NCBI RefSeq assembly: GCF_004364155.1 | Contig: NZ_SOAZ01000021.1 | Location: 1 to 54,150, forward strand | Length of the DNA stretch: 54,150 bases | Direction of reading: 5' to 3' | Origin: Fonticella tunisiensis | Lineage (GTDB): Bacteria > Bacillota > Clostridia > Clostridiales > Caloramatoraceae | In this document: one piece after another, positions 47,228-54,150 of the stretch | How positions within the stretch are numbered: the stretch's first letter is position 1 | Layout of the letters: every line of letters starts with the position of its first letter | The notes under the pieces: generated by a model | Told to the model about the DNA's origin: nothing | The model's input: the letters and a program-made list of their open reading frames with translations, nothing else | The model's database searches: none | Translations under genes and position numbers: made by a program

Positions 47228-49819
47228 TTATTTTTTTATTGCCTTTGCTATTTCAACTACAATCAGAGGAGCTATTGAACATAATACAACAACGCCTATC
47301 TGTGTCCAGTCTAGTAGAACAACCTTAAAGATCGACCTTGTGAAAGGTGCTGCTAAAACTATCATCTGTATTAAAGCTGAAATCAGAAAAGCCCTGTTCA
47401 TATACCTGTTTGAGAACATGCGGTTAAATATAACTGAATCCTTTTCGTACCTTATGTTAAAGGCATGCACAAGCTGTGAAAAGCTCAGCGTAAAGAAGGC
47501 CATAGATCTTGCAACTATTTCTTCACCAACAACGTAGTGTCCATATAAATATGCAGCAAGAGTAACAGTACCTATGATTATTCCCTGAAGTGCAATCTTA
47601 AGCCCTAGCCCGCCTGCAAATAATCCTTCATTTGCATCTCTTGGGGGCCTCTTCATTACATCCTTTTCAGGTGGTTCCATACCCAGCGCTAAGGCTGGAA
47701 GGCTGTCTGTTACAAGGTTAACCCATAGAATATGAATTGGAAGCAGAGGCTCTGGCAGATTAAATATGGTTGCTATAAAAAGCGTTAATATCTCGCCGAT
47801 ATTGCAGGAAATCAGGAAGTTGATTGACTTTTTAATATTTGAATAAATAGTTCTTCCTTCCTCAACTGCTGATACAATGGTTGCAAAATTGTCATCTGTA
47901 AGCACCATATCTGCTGCGCTCTTTGCTACGTCTGTACCGGTTATACCCATTGCCGCACCAATGTTTGCCATTTTAAGGGCTGGAGCATCGTTTACACCGT
48001 CACCTGTCATGGCAACAACTTTGCCCTTCGACTTCCATGCTTCTACTATCCTAACTTTATGCTCCGGTGAAACCCTCGCATAAACAGATATATCCTCAAC
48101 TCTATCCTCCAGTTCCTTCTGAGACATATTTTCAAGCTCGGCACCTGAAATAGCTCCTGACTCATCCTCCAGTATTCCGAGTTCCTTAGCTATTGCCATA
48201 GCGGTTATTTTATGGTCACCTGTAATCATAACTGGTTTTATACCTGCCGTTTTACACAGTTTGACGGCTTCCTTTGCTTCTTCCCTCGGTGGGTCAATCA
48301 TACCGATAAGTCCTGCAAAAACTATATCCCTTTCTGCATTCTCCTTATCAACTTTATCCATGTTTTTAAAACCAAGGGCAAGGACCCTGAGGGCTGTTTT
48401 TCCCATCTCTTCATTGGCAGTCTTAATCGCGTCCACGTCTTTTGCTGTGATTTCTCTAATTTCATCACCATCTAATATATATTTGCACCTTGAAAGTAAA
48501 ATATCAGGGGCACCTTTAATATTAGCAATAATGCCTTCGCTAGACCTATTAAAGGTTGTCATGAGCTTTCTATCTGAATCAAAGGGTATTTCATCTATCC
48601 TTACATATTCCTTTTCCAGCTCTCTTTTATCTATTCCAGAGGACAGTGCAATATCTACAAGGGCAGTTTCAGTTGGATCTCCTATTGTTCTGAAATTTCC
48701 GTCCTCCTCTATTACCTGAGTATCGTTGCACAGGTTTGCTATTGTTAGCACTCTTTTTGCATCTGCTATATCATCGCTATATCCATTTATAGTAAATATT
48801 TTCTTCACAGTCATTTTGTTCTGAGTTAATGTTCCTGTCTTATCTGAACATATAACGCTGGCTGAACCTAAAGTTTCAACAGCTGGAAGCTTTCTAATTA
48901 TTGCATTTCTCTTTATCATTTTCTGTACTCCAACTGCAAGCACTATAGTAACTACGGCAGGCAATCCTTCAGGTATGGCTGCTACAGCAAGGGATACAGA
49001 TGTCATAAACATATGGAAGGCTTCCCTTCCCTGAAGCAGACCCACGATAAAAATTATTGCGCATATTATAAGGGCTGCAAAGCCAAGTGTTTTTCCAACA
49101 TCTGCAAGCTTCTTCTGAAGAGGGGTTTTTTCTTCCTCCACGTTAGAAATCATATCAGCAATCTTTCCAATTTCAGTGTTCATACCTGTACCAACTACGA
49201 TTCCTTTACCTCTTCCATATGTAACCATTGAAGACATAAAGGCCATATTTTTTCTATCACCAATGGGTATATTAACATCTTCAATTATTTCATCGCTTTT
49301 ATCTACCGGTACCGATTCACCGGTTAAAGATGATTCCTCAATTTTTAGGTTAGATGCCTCAATTAGCCTTAAATCAGCAGGAACATACTTTCCTGCCTCA
49401 AGGACAACTATATCTCCAGGCACAACCTCCCTTGCAGGTATTTCAGCTGATTTTCCATCCCTTATAACATGTGCAAGGGGAGCCGCCATCTTTTTAAGTG
49501 CATTCAGGGATTGTTCAGCTTTATTCTCTTGCACAACCCCAAGGATTGCATTTAAAACAACAATTAGGAGAATTATGACTGAATCAATCCTTTCTCCAAG
49601 TGCAAAGGAAATGGCAGCTGCAATAAGTAATATGATTATAAGAATATCCTTAAACTGATCAATGAATCTCTCAAGCATGGATTTTCCCTTTTTCTCCTTA
49701 AATTCGTTATATCCATACTTTTCAAGACGTTTTTGAGCATCTTCTCTTGAAATTCCATTTTCCTGTGATTTAAACTTCTCAAAGATCTCCTGTTTTGAAA
49801 GAGCATGAAAATTATCCAT
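47228..49819 (-). CDS. P2-type cation-transporting ATPase (Ca2+/Mn2+), 863 aa
   Basis: A membrane pump that exports a divalent cation with ATP. Motifs: LTGESVPV in the actuator domain, [14 protein letters not shown] in helix M4 (a calcium-pump-like binding segment), the phosphorylated D326 in [22 protein letters not shown]-type nucleotide-site sequence, [20 protein letters not shown], and C-terminal helices with [20 protein letters not shown]. The N terminus has the cation-ATPase-N domain. ATG 49819 has AGGAGG. A manganese (yybP-ykoY) riboswitch lies in its leader, which suggests Mn2+ is a physiological substrate although sequence alone would say Ca2+. Confidence 0.92.
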   Translation of the reverse strand: MDNFHALSKQEIFEKFKSQENGISREDAQKRLEKYGYNEFKEKKGKSMLERFIDQFKDILIIILLIAAAISFALGERIDSVIILLIVVLNAILGVVQENKAEQSLNALKKMAAPLAHVIRDGKSAEIPAREVVPGDIVVLEAGKYVPADLRLIEASNLKIEESSLTGESVPVDKSDEIIEDVNIPIGDRKNMAFMSSMVTYGRGKGIVVGTGMNTEIGKIADMISNVEEEKTPLQKKLADVGKTLGFAALIICAIIFIVGLLQGREAFHMFMTSVSLAVAAIPEGLPAVVTIVLAVGVQKMIKRNAIIRKLPAVETLGSASVICSDKTGTLTQNKMTVKKIFTINGYSDDIADAKRVLTIANLCNDTQVIEEDGNFRTIGDPTETALVDIALSSGIDKRELEKEYVRIDEIPFDSDRKLMTTFNRSSEGIIANIKGAPDILLSRCKYILDGDEIREITAKDVDAIKTANEEMGKTALRVLALGFKNMDKVDKENAERDIVFAGLIGMIDPPREEAKEAVKLCKTAGIKPVMITGDHKITAMAIAKELGILEDESGAISGAELENMSQKELEDRVEDISVYARVSPEHKVRIVEAWKSKGKVVAMTGDGVNDAPALKMANIGAAMGITGTDVAKSAADMVLTDDNFATIVSAVEEGRTIYSNIKKSINFLISCNIGEILTLFIATIFNLPEPLLPIHILWVNLVTDSLPALALGMEPPEKDVMKRPPRDANEGLFAGGLGLKIALQGIIIGTVTLAAYLYGHYVVGEEIVARSMAFFTLSFSQLVHAFNIRYEKDSVIFNRMFSNRYMNRAFLISALIQMIVLAAPFTRSIFKVVLLDWTQIGVVVLCSIAPLIVVEIAKAIKK

Positions 49820-49846
49820 GTTCTCAACCTCCTAATCTTATTATTA

Positions 49847-49977
49847 CGAAAAAAAAGACCTTTATCCATTAATATCATGAATAAAGGTCTTACTCTCAAG
49901 GATGACCTTGATAACCGACCGGGCATTTGCCGTAATGACGATCGGTTAAGGCTTGTTCCGCCGAGTTACTCCCCTTT
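49847..49977 (-). promoter_or_regulatory. yybP-ykoY (Mn2+) riboswitch with terminator switch
   Basis: On the - strand the aptamer runs from AAAGGGGAGTA (49977-49967) to TAAGACCTTT (49892-49883), the two sides of P1, with internal CCGATCGTCATTACGG and GGTCATCCTTGAGAGTAA parts that fit the family. The 3' side AAGACCTTTAT (49891-49881) also pairs with ATAAAGGTCTT (49864-49854), followed by TTTTTTTTCG, giving a terminator. The two folds exclude each other, so ligand binding should turn the pump on. This family senses Mn2+ in Lactococcus, E. coli and Bacillus. Confidence 0.9.
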
Positions 49978-49988
49978 TTATATAGTAA

Positions 49989-50016
49989 ATTATACCACAT
50001 TCATTAACAAAGTCAA
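49989..50016 (-). promoter_or_regulatory. Promoter of the riboswitch-ATPase transcript
   Basis: On the - strand TTGACT (50016-50011), 16 bp, TATAAT (49994-49989), ending 11 bp before the riboswitch P1 helix. Confidence 0.75.
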
Positions 50017-50033
50017 CTATTTGCCAAAAACTT

Positions 50034-50186
50034 TTAATTCTCGCTGTTTATATCTTTAAGAAACTTTTTTTTGTTAAAAGTTATATCATCATAGGTTTTG
50101 CCGTCAATTTTACCATTTTTTAAAAGCTCATCAGCTATATTTAAAAACTTTTTTATAATTTCTATTATTTGCTCCTTTTCACTCAT
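50034..50186 (-). CDS. Small protein of unknown function, 50 aa
   Basis: A charged, lysine-rich, mostly helical protein that begins MSEKEQIIEIIKKFLNIADE and continues with LLKNGKIDGKTYDDITFNKK. No membrane segment. ATG 50186 has an AGGACAGGTGATTTAT site, 16 bases after the dacF stop, so it is probably the last gene of the dacF transcript. No family recognised. Confidence 0.65.
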   Translation of the reverse strand: MSEKEQIIEIIKKFLNIADELLKNGKIDGKTYDDITFNKKKFLKDINSEN

Positions 50187-50202
50187 ATAAATCACCTGTC
50201 CT

Positions 50203-51369
50203 TTAATCGAATAGATGCCTGATAAACATGAATATTCGCATAAATATTGACACCTGTTTAAAATCGCCTGAAGCATATATATTTGAAGCCTTTACTTCAC
50301 CAGTCCTTTGATTTTTAATCTCCACTGTACCTATAACATCACCTTTTCTAATTTTTCGGGGCAGCCTTTCGTTAAATTTAACATACTTTCCTATGCTTTC
50401 ATCCTTTGCACTTACAAAATACAGATCCTCTGAAGCCTCTCCTTCAACGTAGCCCCCCTTATACAATTCACTGTCTAATCGAAATTTATCCCCTTTCTTA
50501 ACCACCACTTTATTCTGAAAATTATTCTCACCATATTTTAAAAGCCTTATACTTTCATTAAGCCTGTCGCTATCACTTGGTGCACCAAGTATTACTGCAA
50601 CAAGCCTAAAAGGTTTACCCCCTCCATTCAAATCAGTTAAGTCCTCAGTGGAAACAAGACAGTAGCCTGCCTCTATCGTGTGTCCCGTTTTTAAACCATC
50701 CACCCTGGGGTTGTTCCAGAGAAGCCTATTCCAGTTTTCATAATCTCTTCCTCTGTATTTAAAAACCTTTGTTTTTGTAATTTCAATTATTTCGGGATAT
50801 TTTTTTAAAAGATCTGAAGCAAGAATTGCAGTATCATATGCAGAGGTTATATTGTAATATTTTTTATTGTTTATCCTATCTGTCAAGCCTGTTGAATTAA
50901 CATATCTGGTCTTAGTCATTCCTATTTCCCTTGCTCTTTCGTTCATGGCATTTATAAAGCTGCCACCGCTAAAATCCGGGCTGTTATAAAGCCTTTCAAG
51001 TACCAGTGCACTATCATTTGCTGATACAATAAGCAAGGATTTAATAAGATTGTCAAGGGTAATCTCATCTCCTGTTTTTATACCAAGCTGAGACCAGCTT
51101 GGGTCCATTTTTATTCCACTTAGATCTATTTTAACTGCCCTGTTCAAATCGATATTATTTTTATTTATTAAATCCTTCATAACATAATAAGTCATGAGCT
51201 TGGTTATAGACGCCTGGGGAAGCTGAACATCCTTGTTATATTCATACAATATCCTGCCTGAATTAGCTTCTATAAGAACAGCGGCTTTATAACTACCTGC
51301 TTCATATGCTAGAACCCTGTGCGAAAGTAATAAAAATACTAAAATAACGTAGAAAACCTTTTTTACCAT
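50203..51369 (-). CDS. dacF: D-alanyl-D-alanine carboxypeptidase (DacF-type PBP), 388 aa
   Basis: Low-molecular-weight penicillin-binding protein that trims peptidoglycan pentapeptides. It has an N-terminal signal peptide (about 1-21, KKVFYVILVFLLLSHRVLAY), S54-I-T-K57 with the acylated serine, SAN in LLIVSANDSALV, and KTG in VDGLKTGHTIEAGYCLV. A C-terminal PBP5-like beta domain precedes an amphipathic tail SIFMRIFMFIRHLF that would anchor it to the membrane. ATG 51369 has a GGAGTGATGAT site. DacF is a sporulation-linked family name; I assign it by similarity to clostridial enzymes, and DacA or DacB roles cannot be excluded. Confidence 0.88.
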   Translation of the reverse strand: MVKKVFYVILVFLLLSHRVLAYEAGSYKAAVLIEANSGRILYEYNKDVQLPQASITKLMTYYVMKDLINKNNIDLNRAVKIDLSGIKMDPSWSQLGIKTGDEITLDNLIKSLLIVSANDSALVLERLYNSPDFSGGSFINAMNERAREIGMTKTRYVNSTGLTDRINNKKYYNITSAYDTAILASDLLKKYPEIIEITKTKVFKYRGRDYENWNRLLWNNPRVDGLKTGHTIEAGYCLVSTEDLTDLNGGGKPFRLVAVILGAPSDSDRLNESIRLLKYGENNFQNKVVVKKGDKFRLDSELYKGGYVEGEASEDLYFVSAKDESIGKYVKFNERLPRKIRKGDVIGTVEIKNQRTGEVKASNIYASGDFKQVSIFMRIFMFIRHLFD

Positions 51370-51527
51370 ATCATCACTCCAAAATTTATTTTAGCAATAT
51401 TTTCCTATTTTATCAACATTTAATGTATAAGATATGAACAACTTTTTATATGTTAACTTCACATCCATTAATTTATTTATCAAACAGGTGTATGATTTAG
51501 GCTTATCTTGCTAATTGCTAAAATTAC

Positions 51528-51555
51528 TTTAAAATATAGTATTTAATCATATAAT
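51528..51555 (+). promoter_or_regulatory. Promoter of the SIR2-like gene
   Basis: TTTAAA (51528-51533), 16 bp, TATAAT (51550-51555), 38 bp upstream of the ATG at 51593. Confidence 0.5.
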
Positions 51556-51592
51556 AAATTTGACATAACCAATAAAAGCAAGGAGGAAATAT

Positions 51593-52732
51593 ATGAAAAC
51601 TGCAATATTTCTTGGTGCTGGTGCTTCAAGGGAAGAGGGCATTCCTGTTCAAAATGAGCTATTTAAAATATACTTTCAAACTATGTTAAATACTGCTTCA
51701 TCGAACTCAAAATTGAGTAGAAGTTTAGACTTATCCCTCGAAAACTTTTTTAAAAGAACCTTTAATATAGATGTAAACAACAAAAATCTGGAAGACGACG
51801 ACTATCCCACCTTTGAAGAGGTGATAGGTATTTTAGATATTGCTGAAAAAAGAAAGGAAAACCTTAAAATAATTGATCCCAAATCCCTAAAGGACTTTGT
51901 AGACCATTCCGGGTTAAGCGTCTATATGGAAAATTCATATATAAAGGATGCAGTATTAAACGGCGTTGAAAATAAACTGATTAAACTATATTTAATTATT
52001 TTGATTGCTAAAGTGTTGCAGGAAAGGCTTCCTTATTCAAAGGGTTTTCACAGTAGATTGATCTCTCACCTTCATAATGAAAATTTACTTCGAGAAACGA
52101 TATTTATTACCACAAACTATGATATTTTAATTGATAGCGCAATATGCAGTATACTTCCATCTATAAATATAAACTATGGAGTGGATTTCATCAACTATGG
52201 AATCGAAAGTGGATGGAGCAGACCCGATGATAATTCAATAAAGATATATAAGCTACACGGTTCATTAAACTGGCTTTACTGCCCAGACTGCAACAATCTC
52301 AAGCTTACTAAAAAGGAATGTGGCCTAATACACCTTGTAACCGATTTTTCAAAGGCTATATGTTCGGAATGCGGCTCTATAATGCTTCCTGTAATTGTTC
52401 CACCAACCTATTTTAAAGACATGACAAATGTTTTTATAAGCACAATCTGGAATAAAGCCGAGAATGTACTGCGGGATGTTAAGCATTTCATATTTTGCGG
52501 ATACTCCTTTTGTGATTCGGACATTCACATTAAATATCTTCTTAAACGTATTCAGTTAAACAGTAAAAATAAATTGTTATTTACAGTGCTCAATAACCAT
52601 CCCGGCAAAAAAGAGCAATCTGCATATGAAGAAGAAAAGAGATACAAACGTTTTTTAGGCAGTGATGTAAATTATACAAACTATTCCTTTAGCGATTTTG
52701 TAAGAGAGCCGATGAAGTTCTACTTAGGATAA
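51593..52732 (+). CDS. SIR2-like NAD-binding domain protein with zinc ribbon, 379 aa
   Basis: The Rossmann start is LGAGAS (7-12), followed by a helical insert (about 30-150). The sirtuin-type core has TTNYD (173-177), KLHGS with the candidate catalytic H222, a zinc ribbon C230-x2-C233 and C257-x2-C260, and FCGYSFCDSDIHIKYLL near the C terminus. The asparagine and histidine needed for NAD+ chemistry are present. Such SIR2 proteins are either deacylases or, in many anti-phage systems (Thoeris, DSR, SIR2-HerA), NAD+ hydrolases. No HerA, STALD or other partner is adjacent. ATG 51593 has an AAGGAGGAAATAT site. It lies on the edge of a segment that ends in an integrase scar at selC. Confidence 0.85.
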   Translation: MKTAIFLGAGASREEGIPVQNELFKIYFQTMLNTASSNSKLSRSLDLSLENFFKRTFNIDVNNKNLEDDDYPTFEEVIGILDIAEKRKENLKIIDPKSLKDFVDHSGLSVYMENSYIKDAVLNGVENKLIKLYLIILIAKVLQERLPYSKGFHSRLISHLHNENLLRETIFITTNYDILIDSAICSILPSININYGVDFINYGIESGWSRPDDNSIKIYKLHGSLNWLYCPDCNNLKLTKKECGLIHLVTDFSKAICSECGSIMLPVIVPPTYFKDMTNVFISTIWNKAENVLRDVKHFIFCGYSFCDSDIHIKYLLKRIQLNSKNKLLFTVLNNHPGKKEQSAYEEEKRYKRFLGSDVNYTNYSFSDFVREPMKFYLG

Positions 52733-53101
52733 AAAGAAAAGCTCCGGTTTTCACCATTGCTTTAATTATAAACTTCTGTTTTGTGTTTCTTTAGTGTTTA
52801 TCTCTTCTAGTCTCATAATGAGTGAATCCTGTTGCTTTGGAGCTAGCATTCTTCTTATTATATAAGCTATGAAGCTCCATCAACTCTCCCATTCTTCTTT
52901 AATTCTGGGTAGTTAGCTACAACTTTAATGCCATTTCAATTTACTCCTCCTTATTTTGCATAAAAATTAATTTTGAAAGATACATTTTTCAACATTCTTC
53001 AATTACTTTTGAGGATAATTTTCTTTTTTCGATAAACTAAACAAGAAAATTCACGCATATTACAAAAATGCATAATATGTTACTGAAAAGGAGGTGATAT
53101 T
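52733..53101. other. Intergenic region between the SIR2-like gene and the DUF1259 gene
   Basis: About 370 bp with no intact gene. It contains a degenerate - strand frame (52791-52934) and a dyad, TGGAGCT near 52837 against AGCTCCA near 52880. The DUF1259 ribosome binding site ends the interval. No clear terminator follows the SIR2-like gene. Confidence 0.55.
52791..52934 (-). pseudogene. Possible degenerate small ORF
   Basis: On the - strand a GGAGGAG site (52950-52944) stands before ATG 52934. The frame reads MALK, then a one-base shift gives VVANYPELKKNGRVDGAS, and a return to the first frame gives LYNKKNASSKATGFTHYETR and a stop at 52793-52791. The protein-like composition and the start site suggest a decayed gene. 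No family recognised; it could be chance. Confidence 0.25.
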
Positions 53102-53641
53102 ATGTATCCTATGAATATGAATGCGAATCTTAATCAGATTAATGTGTCCGAAACCGATTTGTGCAACAGGTTTGCCAGAATACTTGAAGGTAGAGTTTTG
53201 GAATCAAGGGATGGTCTTTGTGTTGTAGCTCGTAGAAGAAATCTAAGCGTTGAAATTGCTGGGCGACCCACACAAAGCCCACTTGTATTAGATGCTCTGT
53301 TTTCCTTTGAGTCAATGGACACGCTCGGCAGAACACTCAACCTTGGAGAAACTGTAATACTTCAAGAGGAAATTAATCGCTTTATACGTGCCCTACAGAG
53401 ACAAGGTATACTAGTTACAGCTCTTCACAACCATTGGTTGTTTGAAACTCCAAGGTTAATGTATATCCACTTCTTTTCAATAGATGAACCGTTGTCTTTT
53501 GCTAGAAAAGTTGCAAGAGCTTTCAGGCTTCTTGAAGACAATGCCTTTGATGATGACCTTCTAGGATCCCTTGATGATAATTTCAAAGATACTTTTCATC
53601 CTGAATCCCCTAAAGCTCCAAATGATAGCTTGAACAGGTAG
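53102..53641 (+). CDS. Single-domain DUF1259 protein, 179 aa
   Basis: The core ILQEEINRFIRALQRQGILV and ALHNHWLFETPRLMYIHFFS is the DUF1259 (LppY/LpqO) signature, with HNH and H as candidate metal ligands. Family members usually have two such repeats and a signal peptide; this one has one repeat, no signal peptide, and a hydrophilic Asp/Asn-rich tail. Function is unknown. ATG 53102 has a strong AAGGAGGTGATATT site. It lies in the probable island between the SIR2-like gene and the integrase remnant. Confidence 0.8.
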   Translation: MYPMNMNANLNQINVSETDLCNRFARILEGRVLESRDGLCVVARRRNLSVEIAGRPTQSPLVLDALFSFESMDTLGRTLNLGETVILQEEINRFIRALQRQGILVTALHNHWLFETPRLMYIHFFSIDEPLSFARKVARAFRLLEDNAFDDDLLGSLDDNFKDTFHPESPKAPNDSLNR

Positions 53642-53710
53642 CCCTATTTGCTCTACGGCCTGGGATATTCTATATCCTGGGCTCCCTAACATACTTCACT
53701 ACTTCCCATA

Positions 53711-53907
53711 ACTTTTGTCCGAAAAGATGATGATTTAGTATTTTCAACTGGGACCGGGAACCATATACCTATGCTACAAAACTATTTGAGAAGGGAGTTC
53801 CCCTAAAAACTGTTCAAATTCTTTTAGGACATAGTGATATATCAAAAAACAAGAAACCCACCAAACCTTTTAATGCGTTGATTTTACTGGCTTGGCGGGC
53901 GTTGTAA
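53711..53907 (+). pseudogene. Remnant of a tyrosine recombinase (phage-type integrase)
   Basis: Frame 1 from 53711 reads TFVRKDDDLVFSTGTGNHI, matching the segment that precedes the catalytic HxxR box. After a shift or deletion near 53760, the next frame reads YTYATKLFEKGVPLKTVQIL and LGHSDIS, matching the catalytic C-terminal region with LGH. The HxLR box and the final tyrosine are missing. It is therefore a non-functional fragment. It lies seven bases from the 3' end of tRNA-Sec, the usual place for an island integrase. Confidence 0.75.
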
Positions 53908-53913
53908 TCGGTA

Positions 53914-54010
53914 TGGCGGGAGTATGTGGGAATCGAACCCACCCGTCGGGTTACTAGCCCGACAACATGGTTTTGAAGACCAGTAGGCACACCAGCACCT
54001 ATCTACCCCC
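53914..54010 (-). tRNA. selC: tRNA-Sec (selenocysteine, anticodon TCA)
   Basis: The - strand gives a 97-base tRNA: acceptor GGGGGTA pairing with TACTCCC, discriminator G and encoded CCA, anticodon loop CTTCAAA with anticodon TCA between TGGT and ACCA, a long variable arm GTCGGG-CTAGTAA-CCCGAC, and a T arm GTGGGTTCGATTCCCAC. The overall length and the UCA anticodon with long variable arm identify tRNA-Sec, which inserts selenocysteine at UGA with SelB. No other selenium gene is in the window. Confidence 0.93.
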
Positions 54011-54022
54011 AAATACCTTTAC

Positions 54023-54051
54023 ATAATATCATATTATAATTTTTTTTGCAA
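54023..54051 (-). promoter_or_regulatory. Promoter of selC
   Basis: On the - strand TTGCAA (54051-54046), 17 bp, TATTAT (54028-54023), with the tRNA 5' end 12 bases further downstream. Confidence 0.6.
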
Positions 54052-54068
54052 CACCACAGAGATTTCGC

Positions 54069-54117
54069 ATCTAATTTCCAGTAAAGCTTTTTTCTTTATA
54101 GGAAATTAGATTTTTTC
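54069..54117 (+). terminator. Terminator-like inverted repeat at the window edge
   Basis: ATCTAATTTCC (54069-54079) and GGAAATTAGAT (54101-54111) form a perfect 11-bp stem with a 21-base loop, followed by TTTTTTC on the + strand. No + strand gene precedes it, so it may be a leader attenuator of a gene beyond the window or a leftover of the neighbouring island. Confidence 0.5.
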
Positions 54118-54150
54118 TATTTTATTGAAATTTTGGAAGGGAAAAAGGCC

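Noticed and set aside
48261-49658. Long + strand ORFs opposite the P-type ATPase gene
   Set aside because: They are antisense shadows of the ATPase coding sequence, with serine- and isoleucine-rich translations and no ribosome binding sites.
47228-49819. Annotation of the pump purely as a Ca2+ ATPase
   Set aside because: Motifs allow it, but the yybP-ykoY leader is a manganese sensor in studied bacteria, so the ion was left open as Ca2+/Mn2+.

Overview
The window comes from a low-GC, anaerobic, endospore-forming Firmicute of the class Clostridia. Evidence from the sequence: a pyruvate:ferredoxin oxidoreductase, sporulation genes (spoIIP, gpr, yqfC/yqfD, a CotS-like coat protein), AT-rich intergenic DNA, strong GGAGG-type ribosome binding sites, CIRCE-controlled heat-shock genes and a selenocysteine tRNA. 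I do not assign a genus. Many annotated starts differ from the longest open frame; I moved them to the ATG, GTG or TTG with a properly spaced Shine-Dalgarno (SD) sequence.

Region 1 (1-3700, + strand) is an AT-rich signalling locus. It holds an unrecognised 205-residue protein, a 25-codon hydrophobic micro-ORF enclosed by a perfect 17-bp inverted repeat, a membrane HD-GYP (c-di-GMP phosphodiesterase-type) protein, a DUF5317 membrane protein, and a second copy of the membrane sensor domain that lacks the HD-GYP effector.

Region 2 (3.8-14.7 kb, - strand) carries nifJ, tRNA-Leu(GAG), the RNase P RNA, and the dgt-dnaG-rpoD-trmK-yqfO block. A + strand cotS-like gene (14.9-16.0 kb) with a sigma-E-like promoter follows.

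Region 3 (16.0-47.1 kb, almost all - strand) is the conserved Firmicute housekeeping and sporulation backbone: ppdK, a CcpN-type regulator, a DUF4342 protein, recO, era, cdd, dgkA-PAP2, ybeY, yqfF, phoH, yqfD, yqfC, yqeY, rpsU, hit, mtaB, rsmE, prmA, dnaJ, dnaK, grpE, hrcA, hemW, lepA, spoIIP, gpr, rpsT (+ strand), holA, comEC. It serves ribosome maturation, DNA replication and repair, protein folding and spore development. The chaperone operon has a CIRCE operator.

Region 4 (47.2-51.4 kb, - strand) has a P2-type cation ATPase behind a yybP-ykoY (Mn2+) riboswitch with a clear terminator switch, then a DacF-type D,D-carboxypeptidase and a 50-residue protein.

Region 5 (51.4-54.1 kb) looks like a small, decayed genomic island next to selC: a SIR2-like NAD-binding protein with a zinc ribbon, a degenerate reading frame, a single-domain DUF1259 protein, and a tyrosine-recombinase fragment that abuts the 3' end of tRNA-Sec.

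The best candidates for undescribed biology are the micro-ORF/inverted-repeat/sensor-duplication locus, the SIR2 gene beside the selC integration scar, and a pair of inverted 9-bp elements placed around the promoter and ribosome binding site of the CcpN-like regulator.
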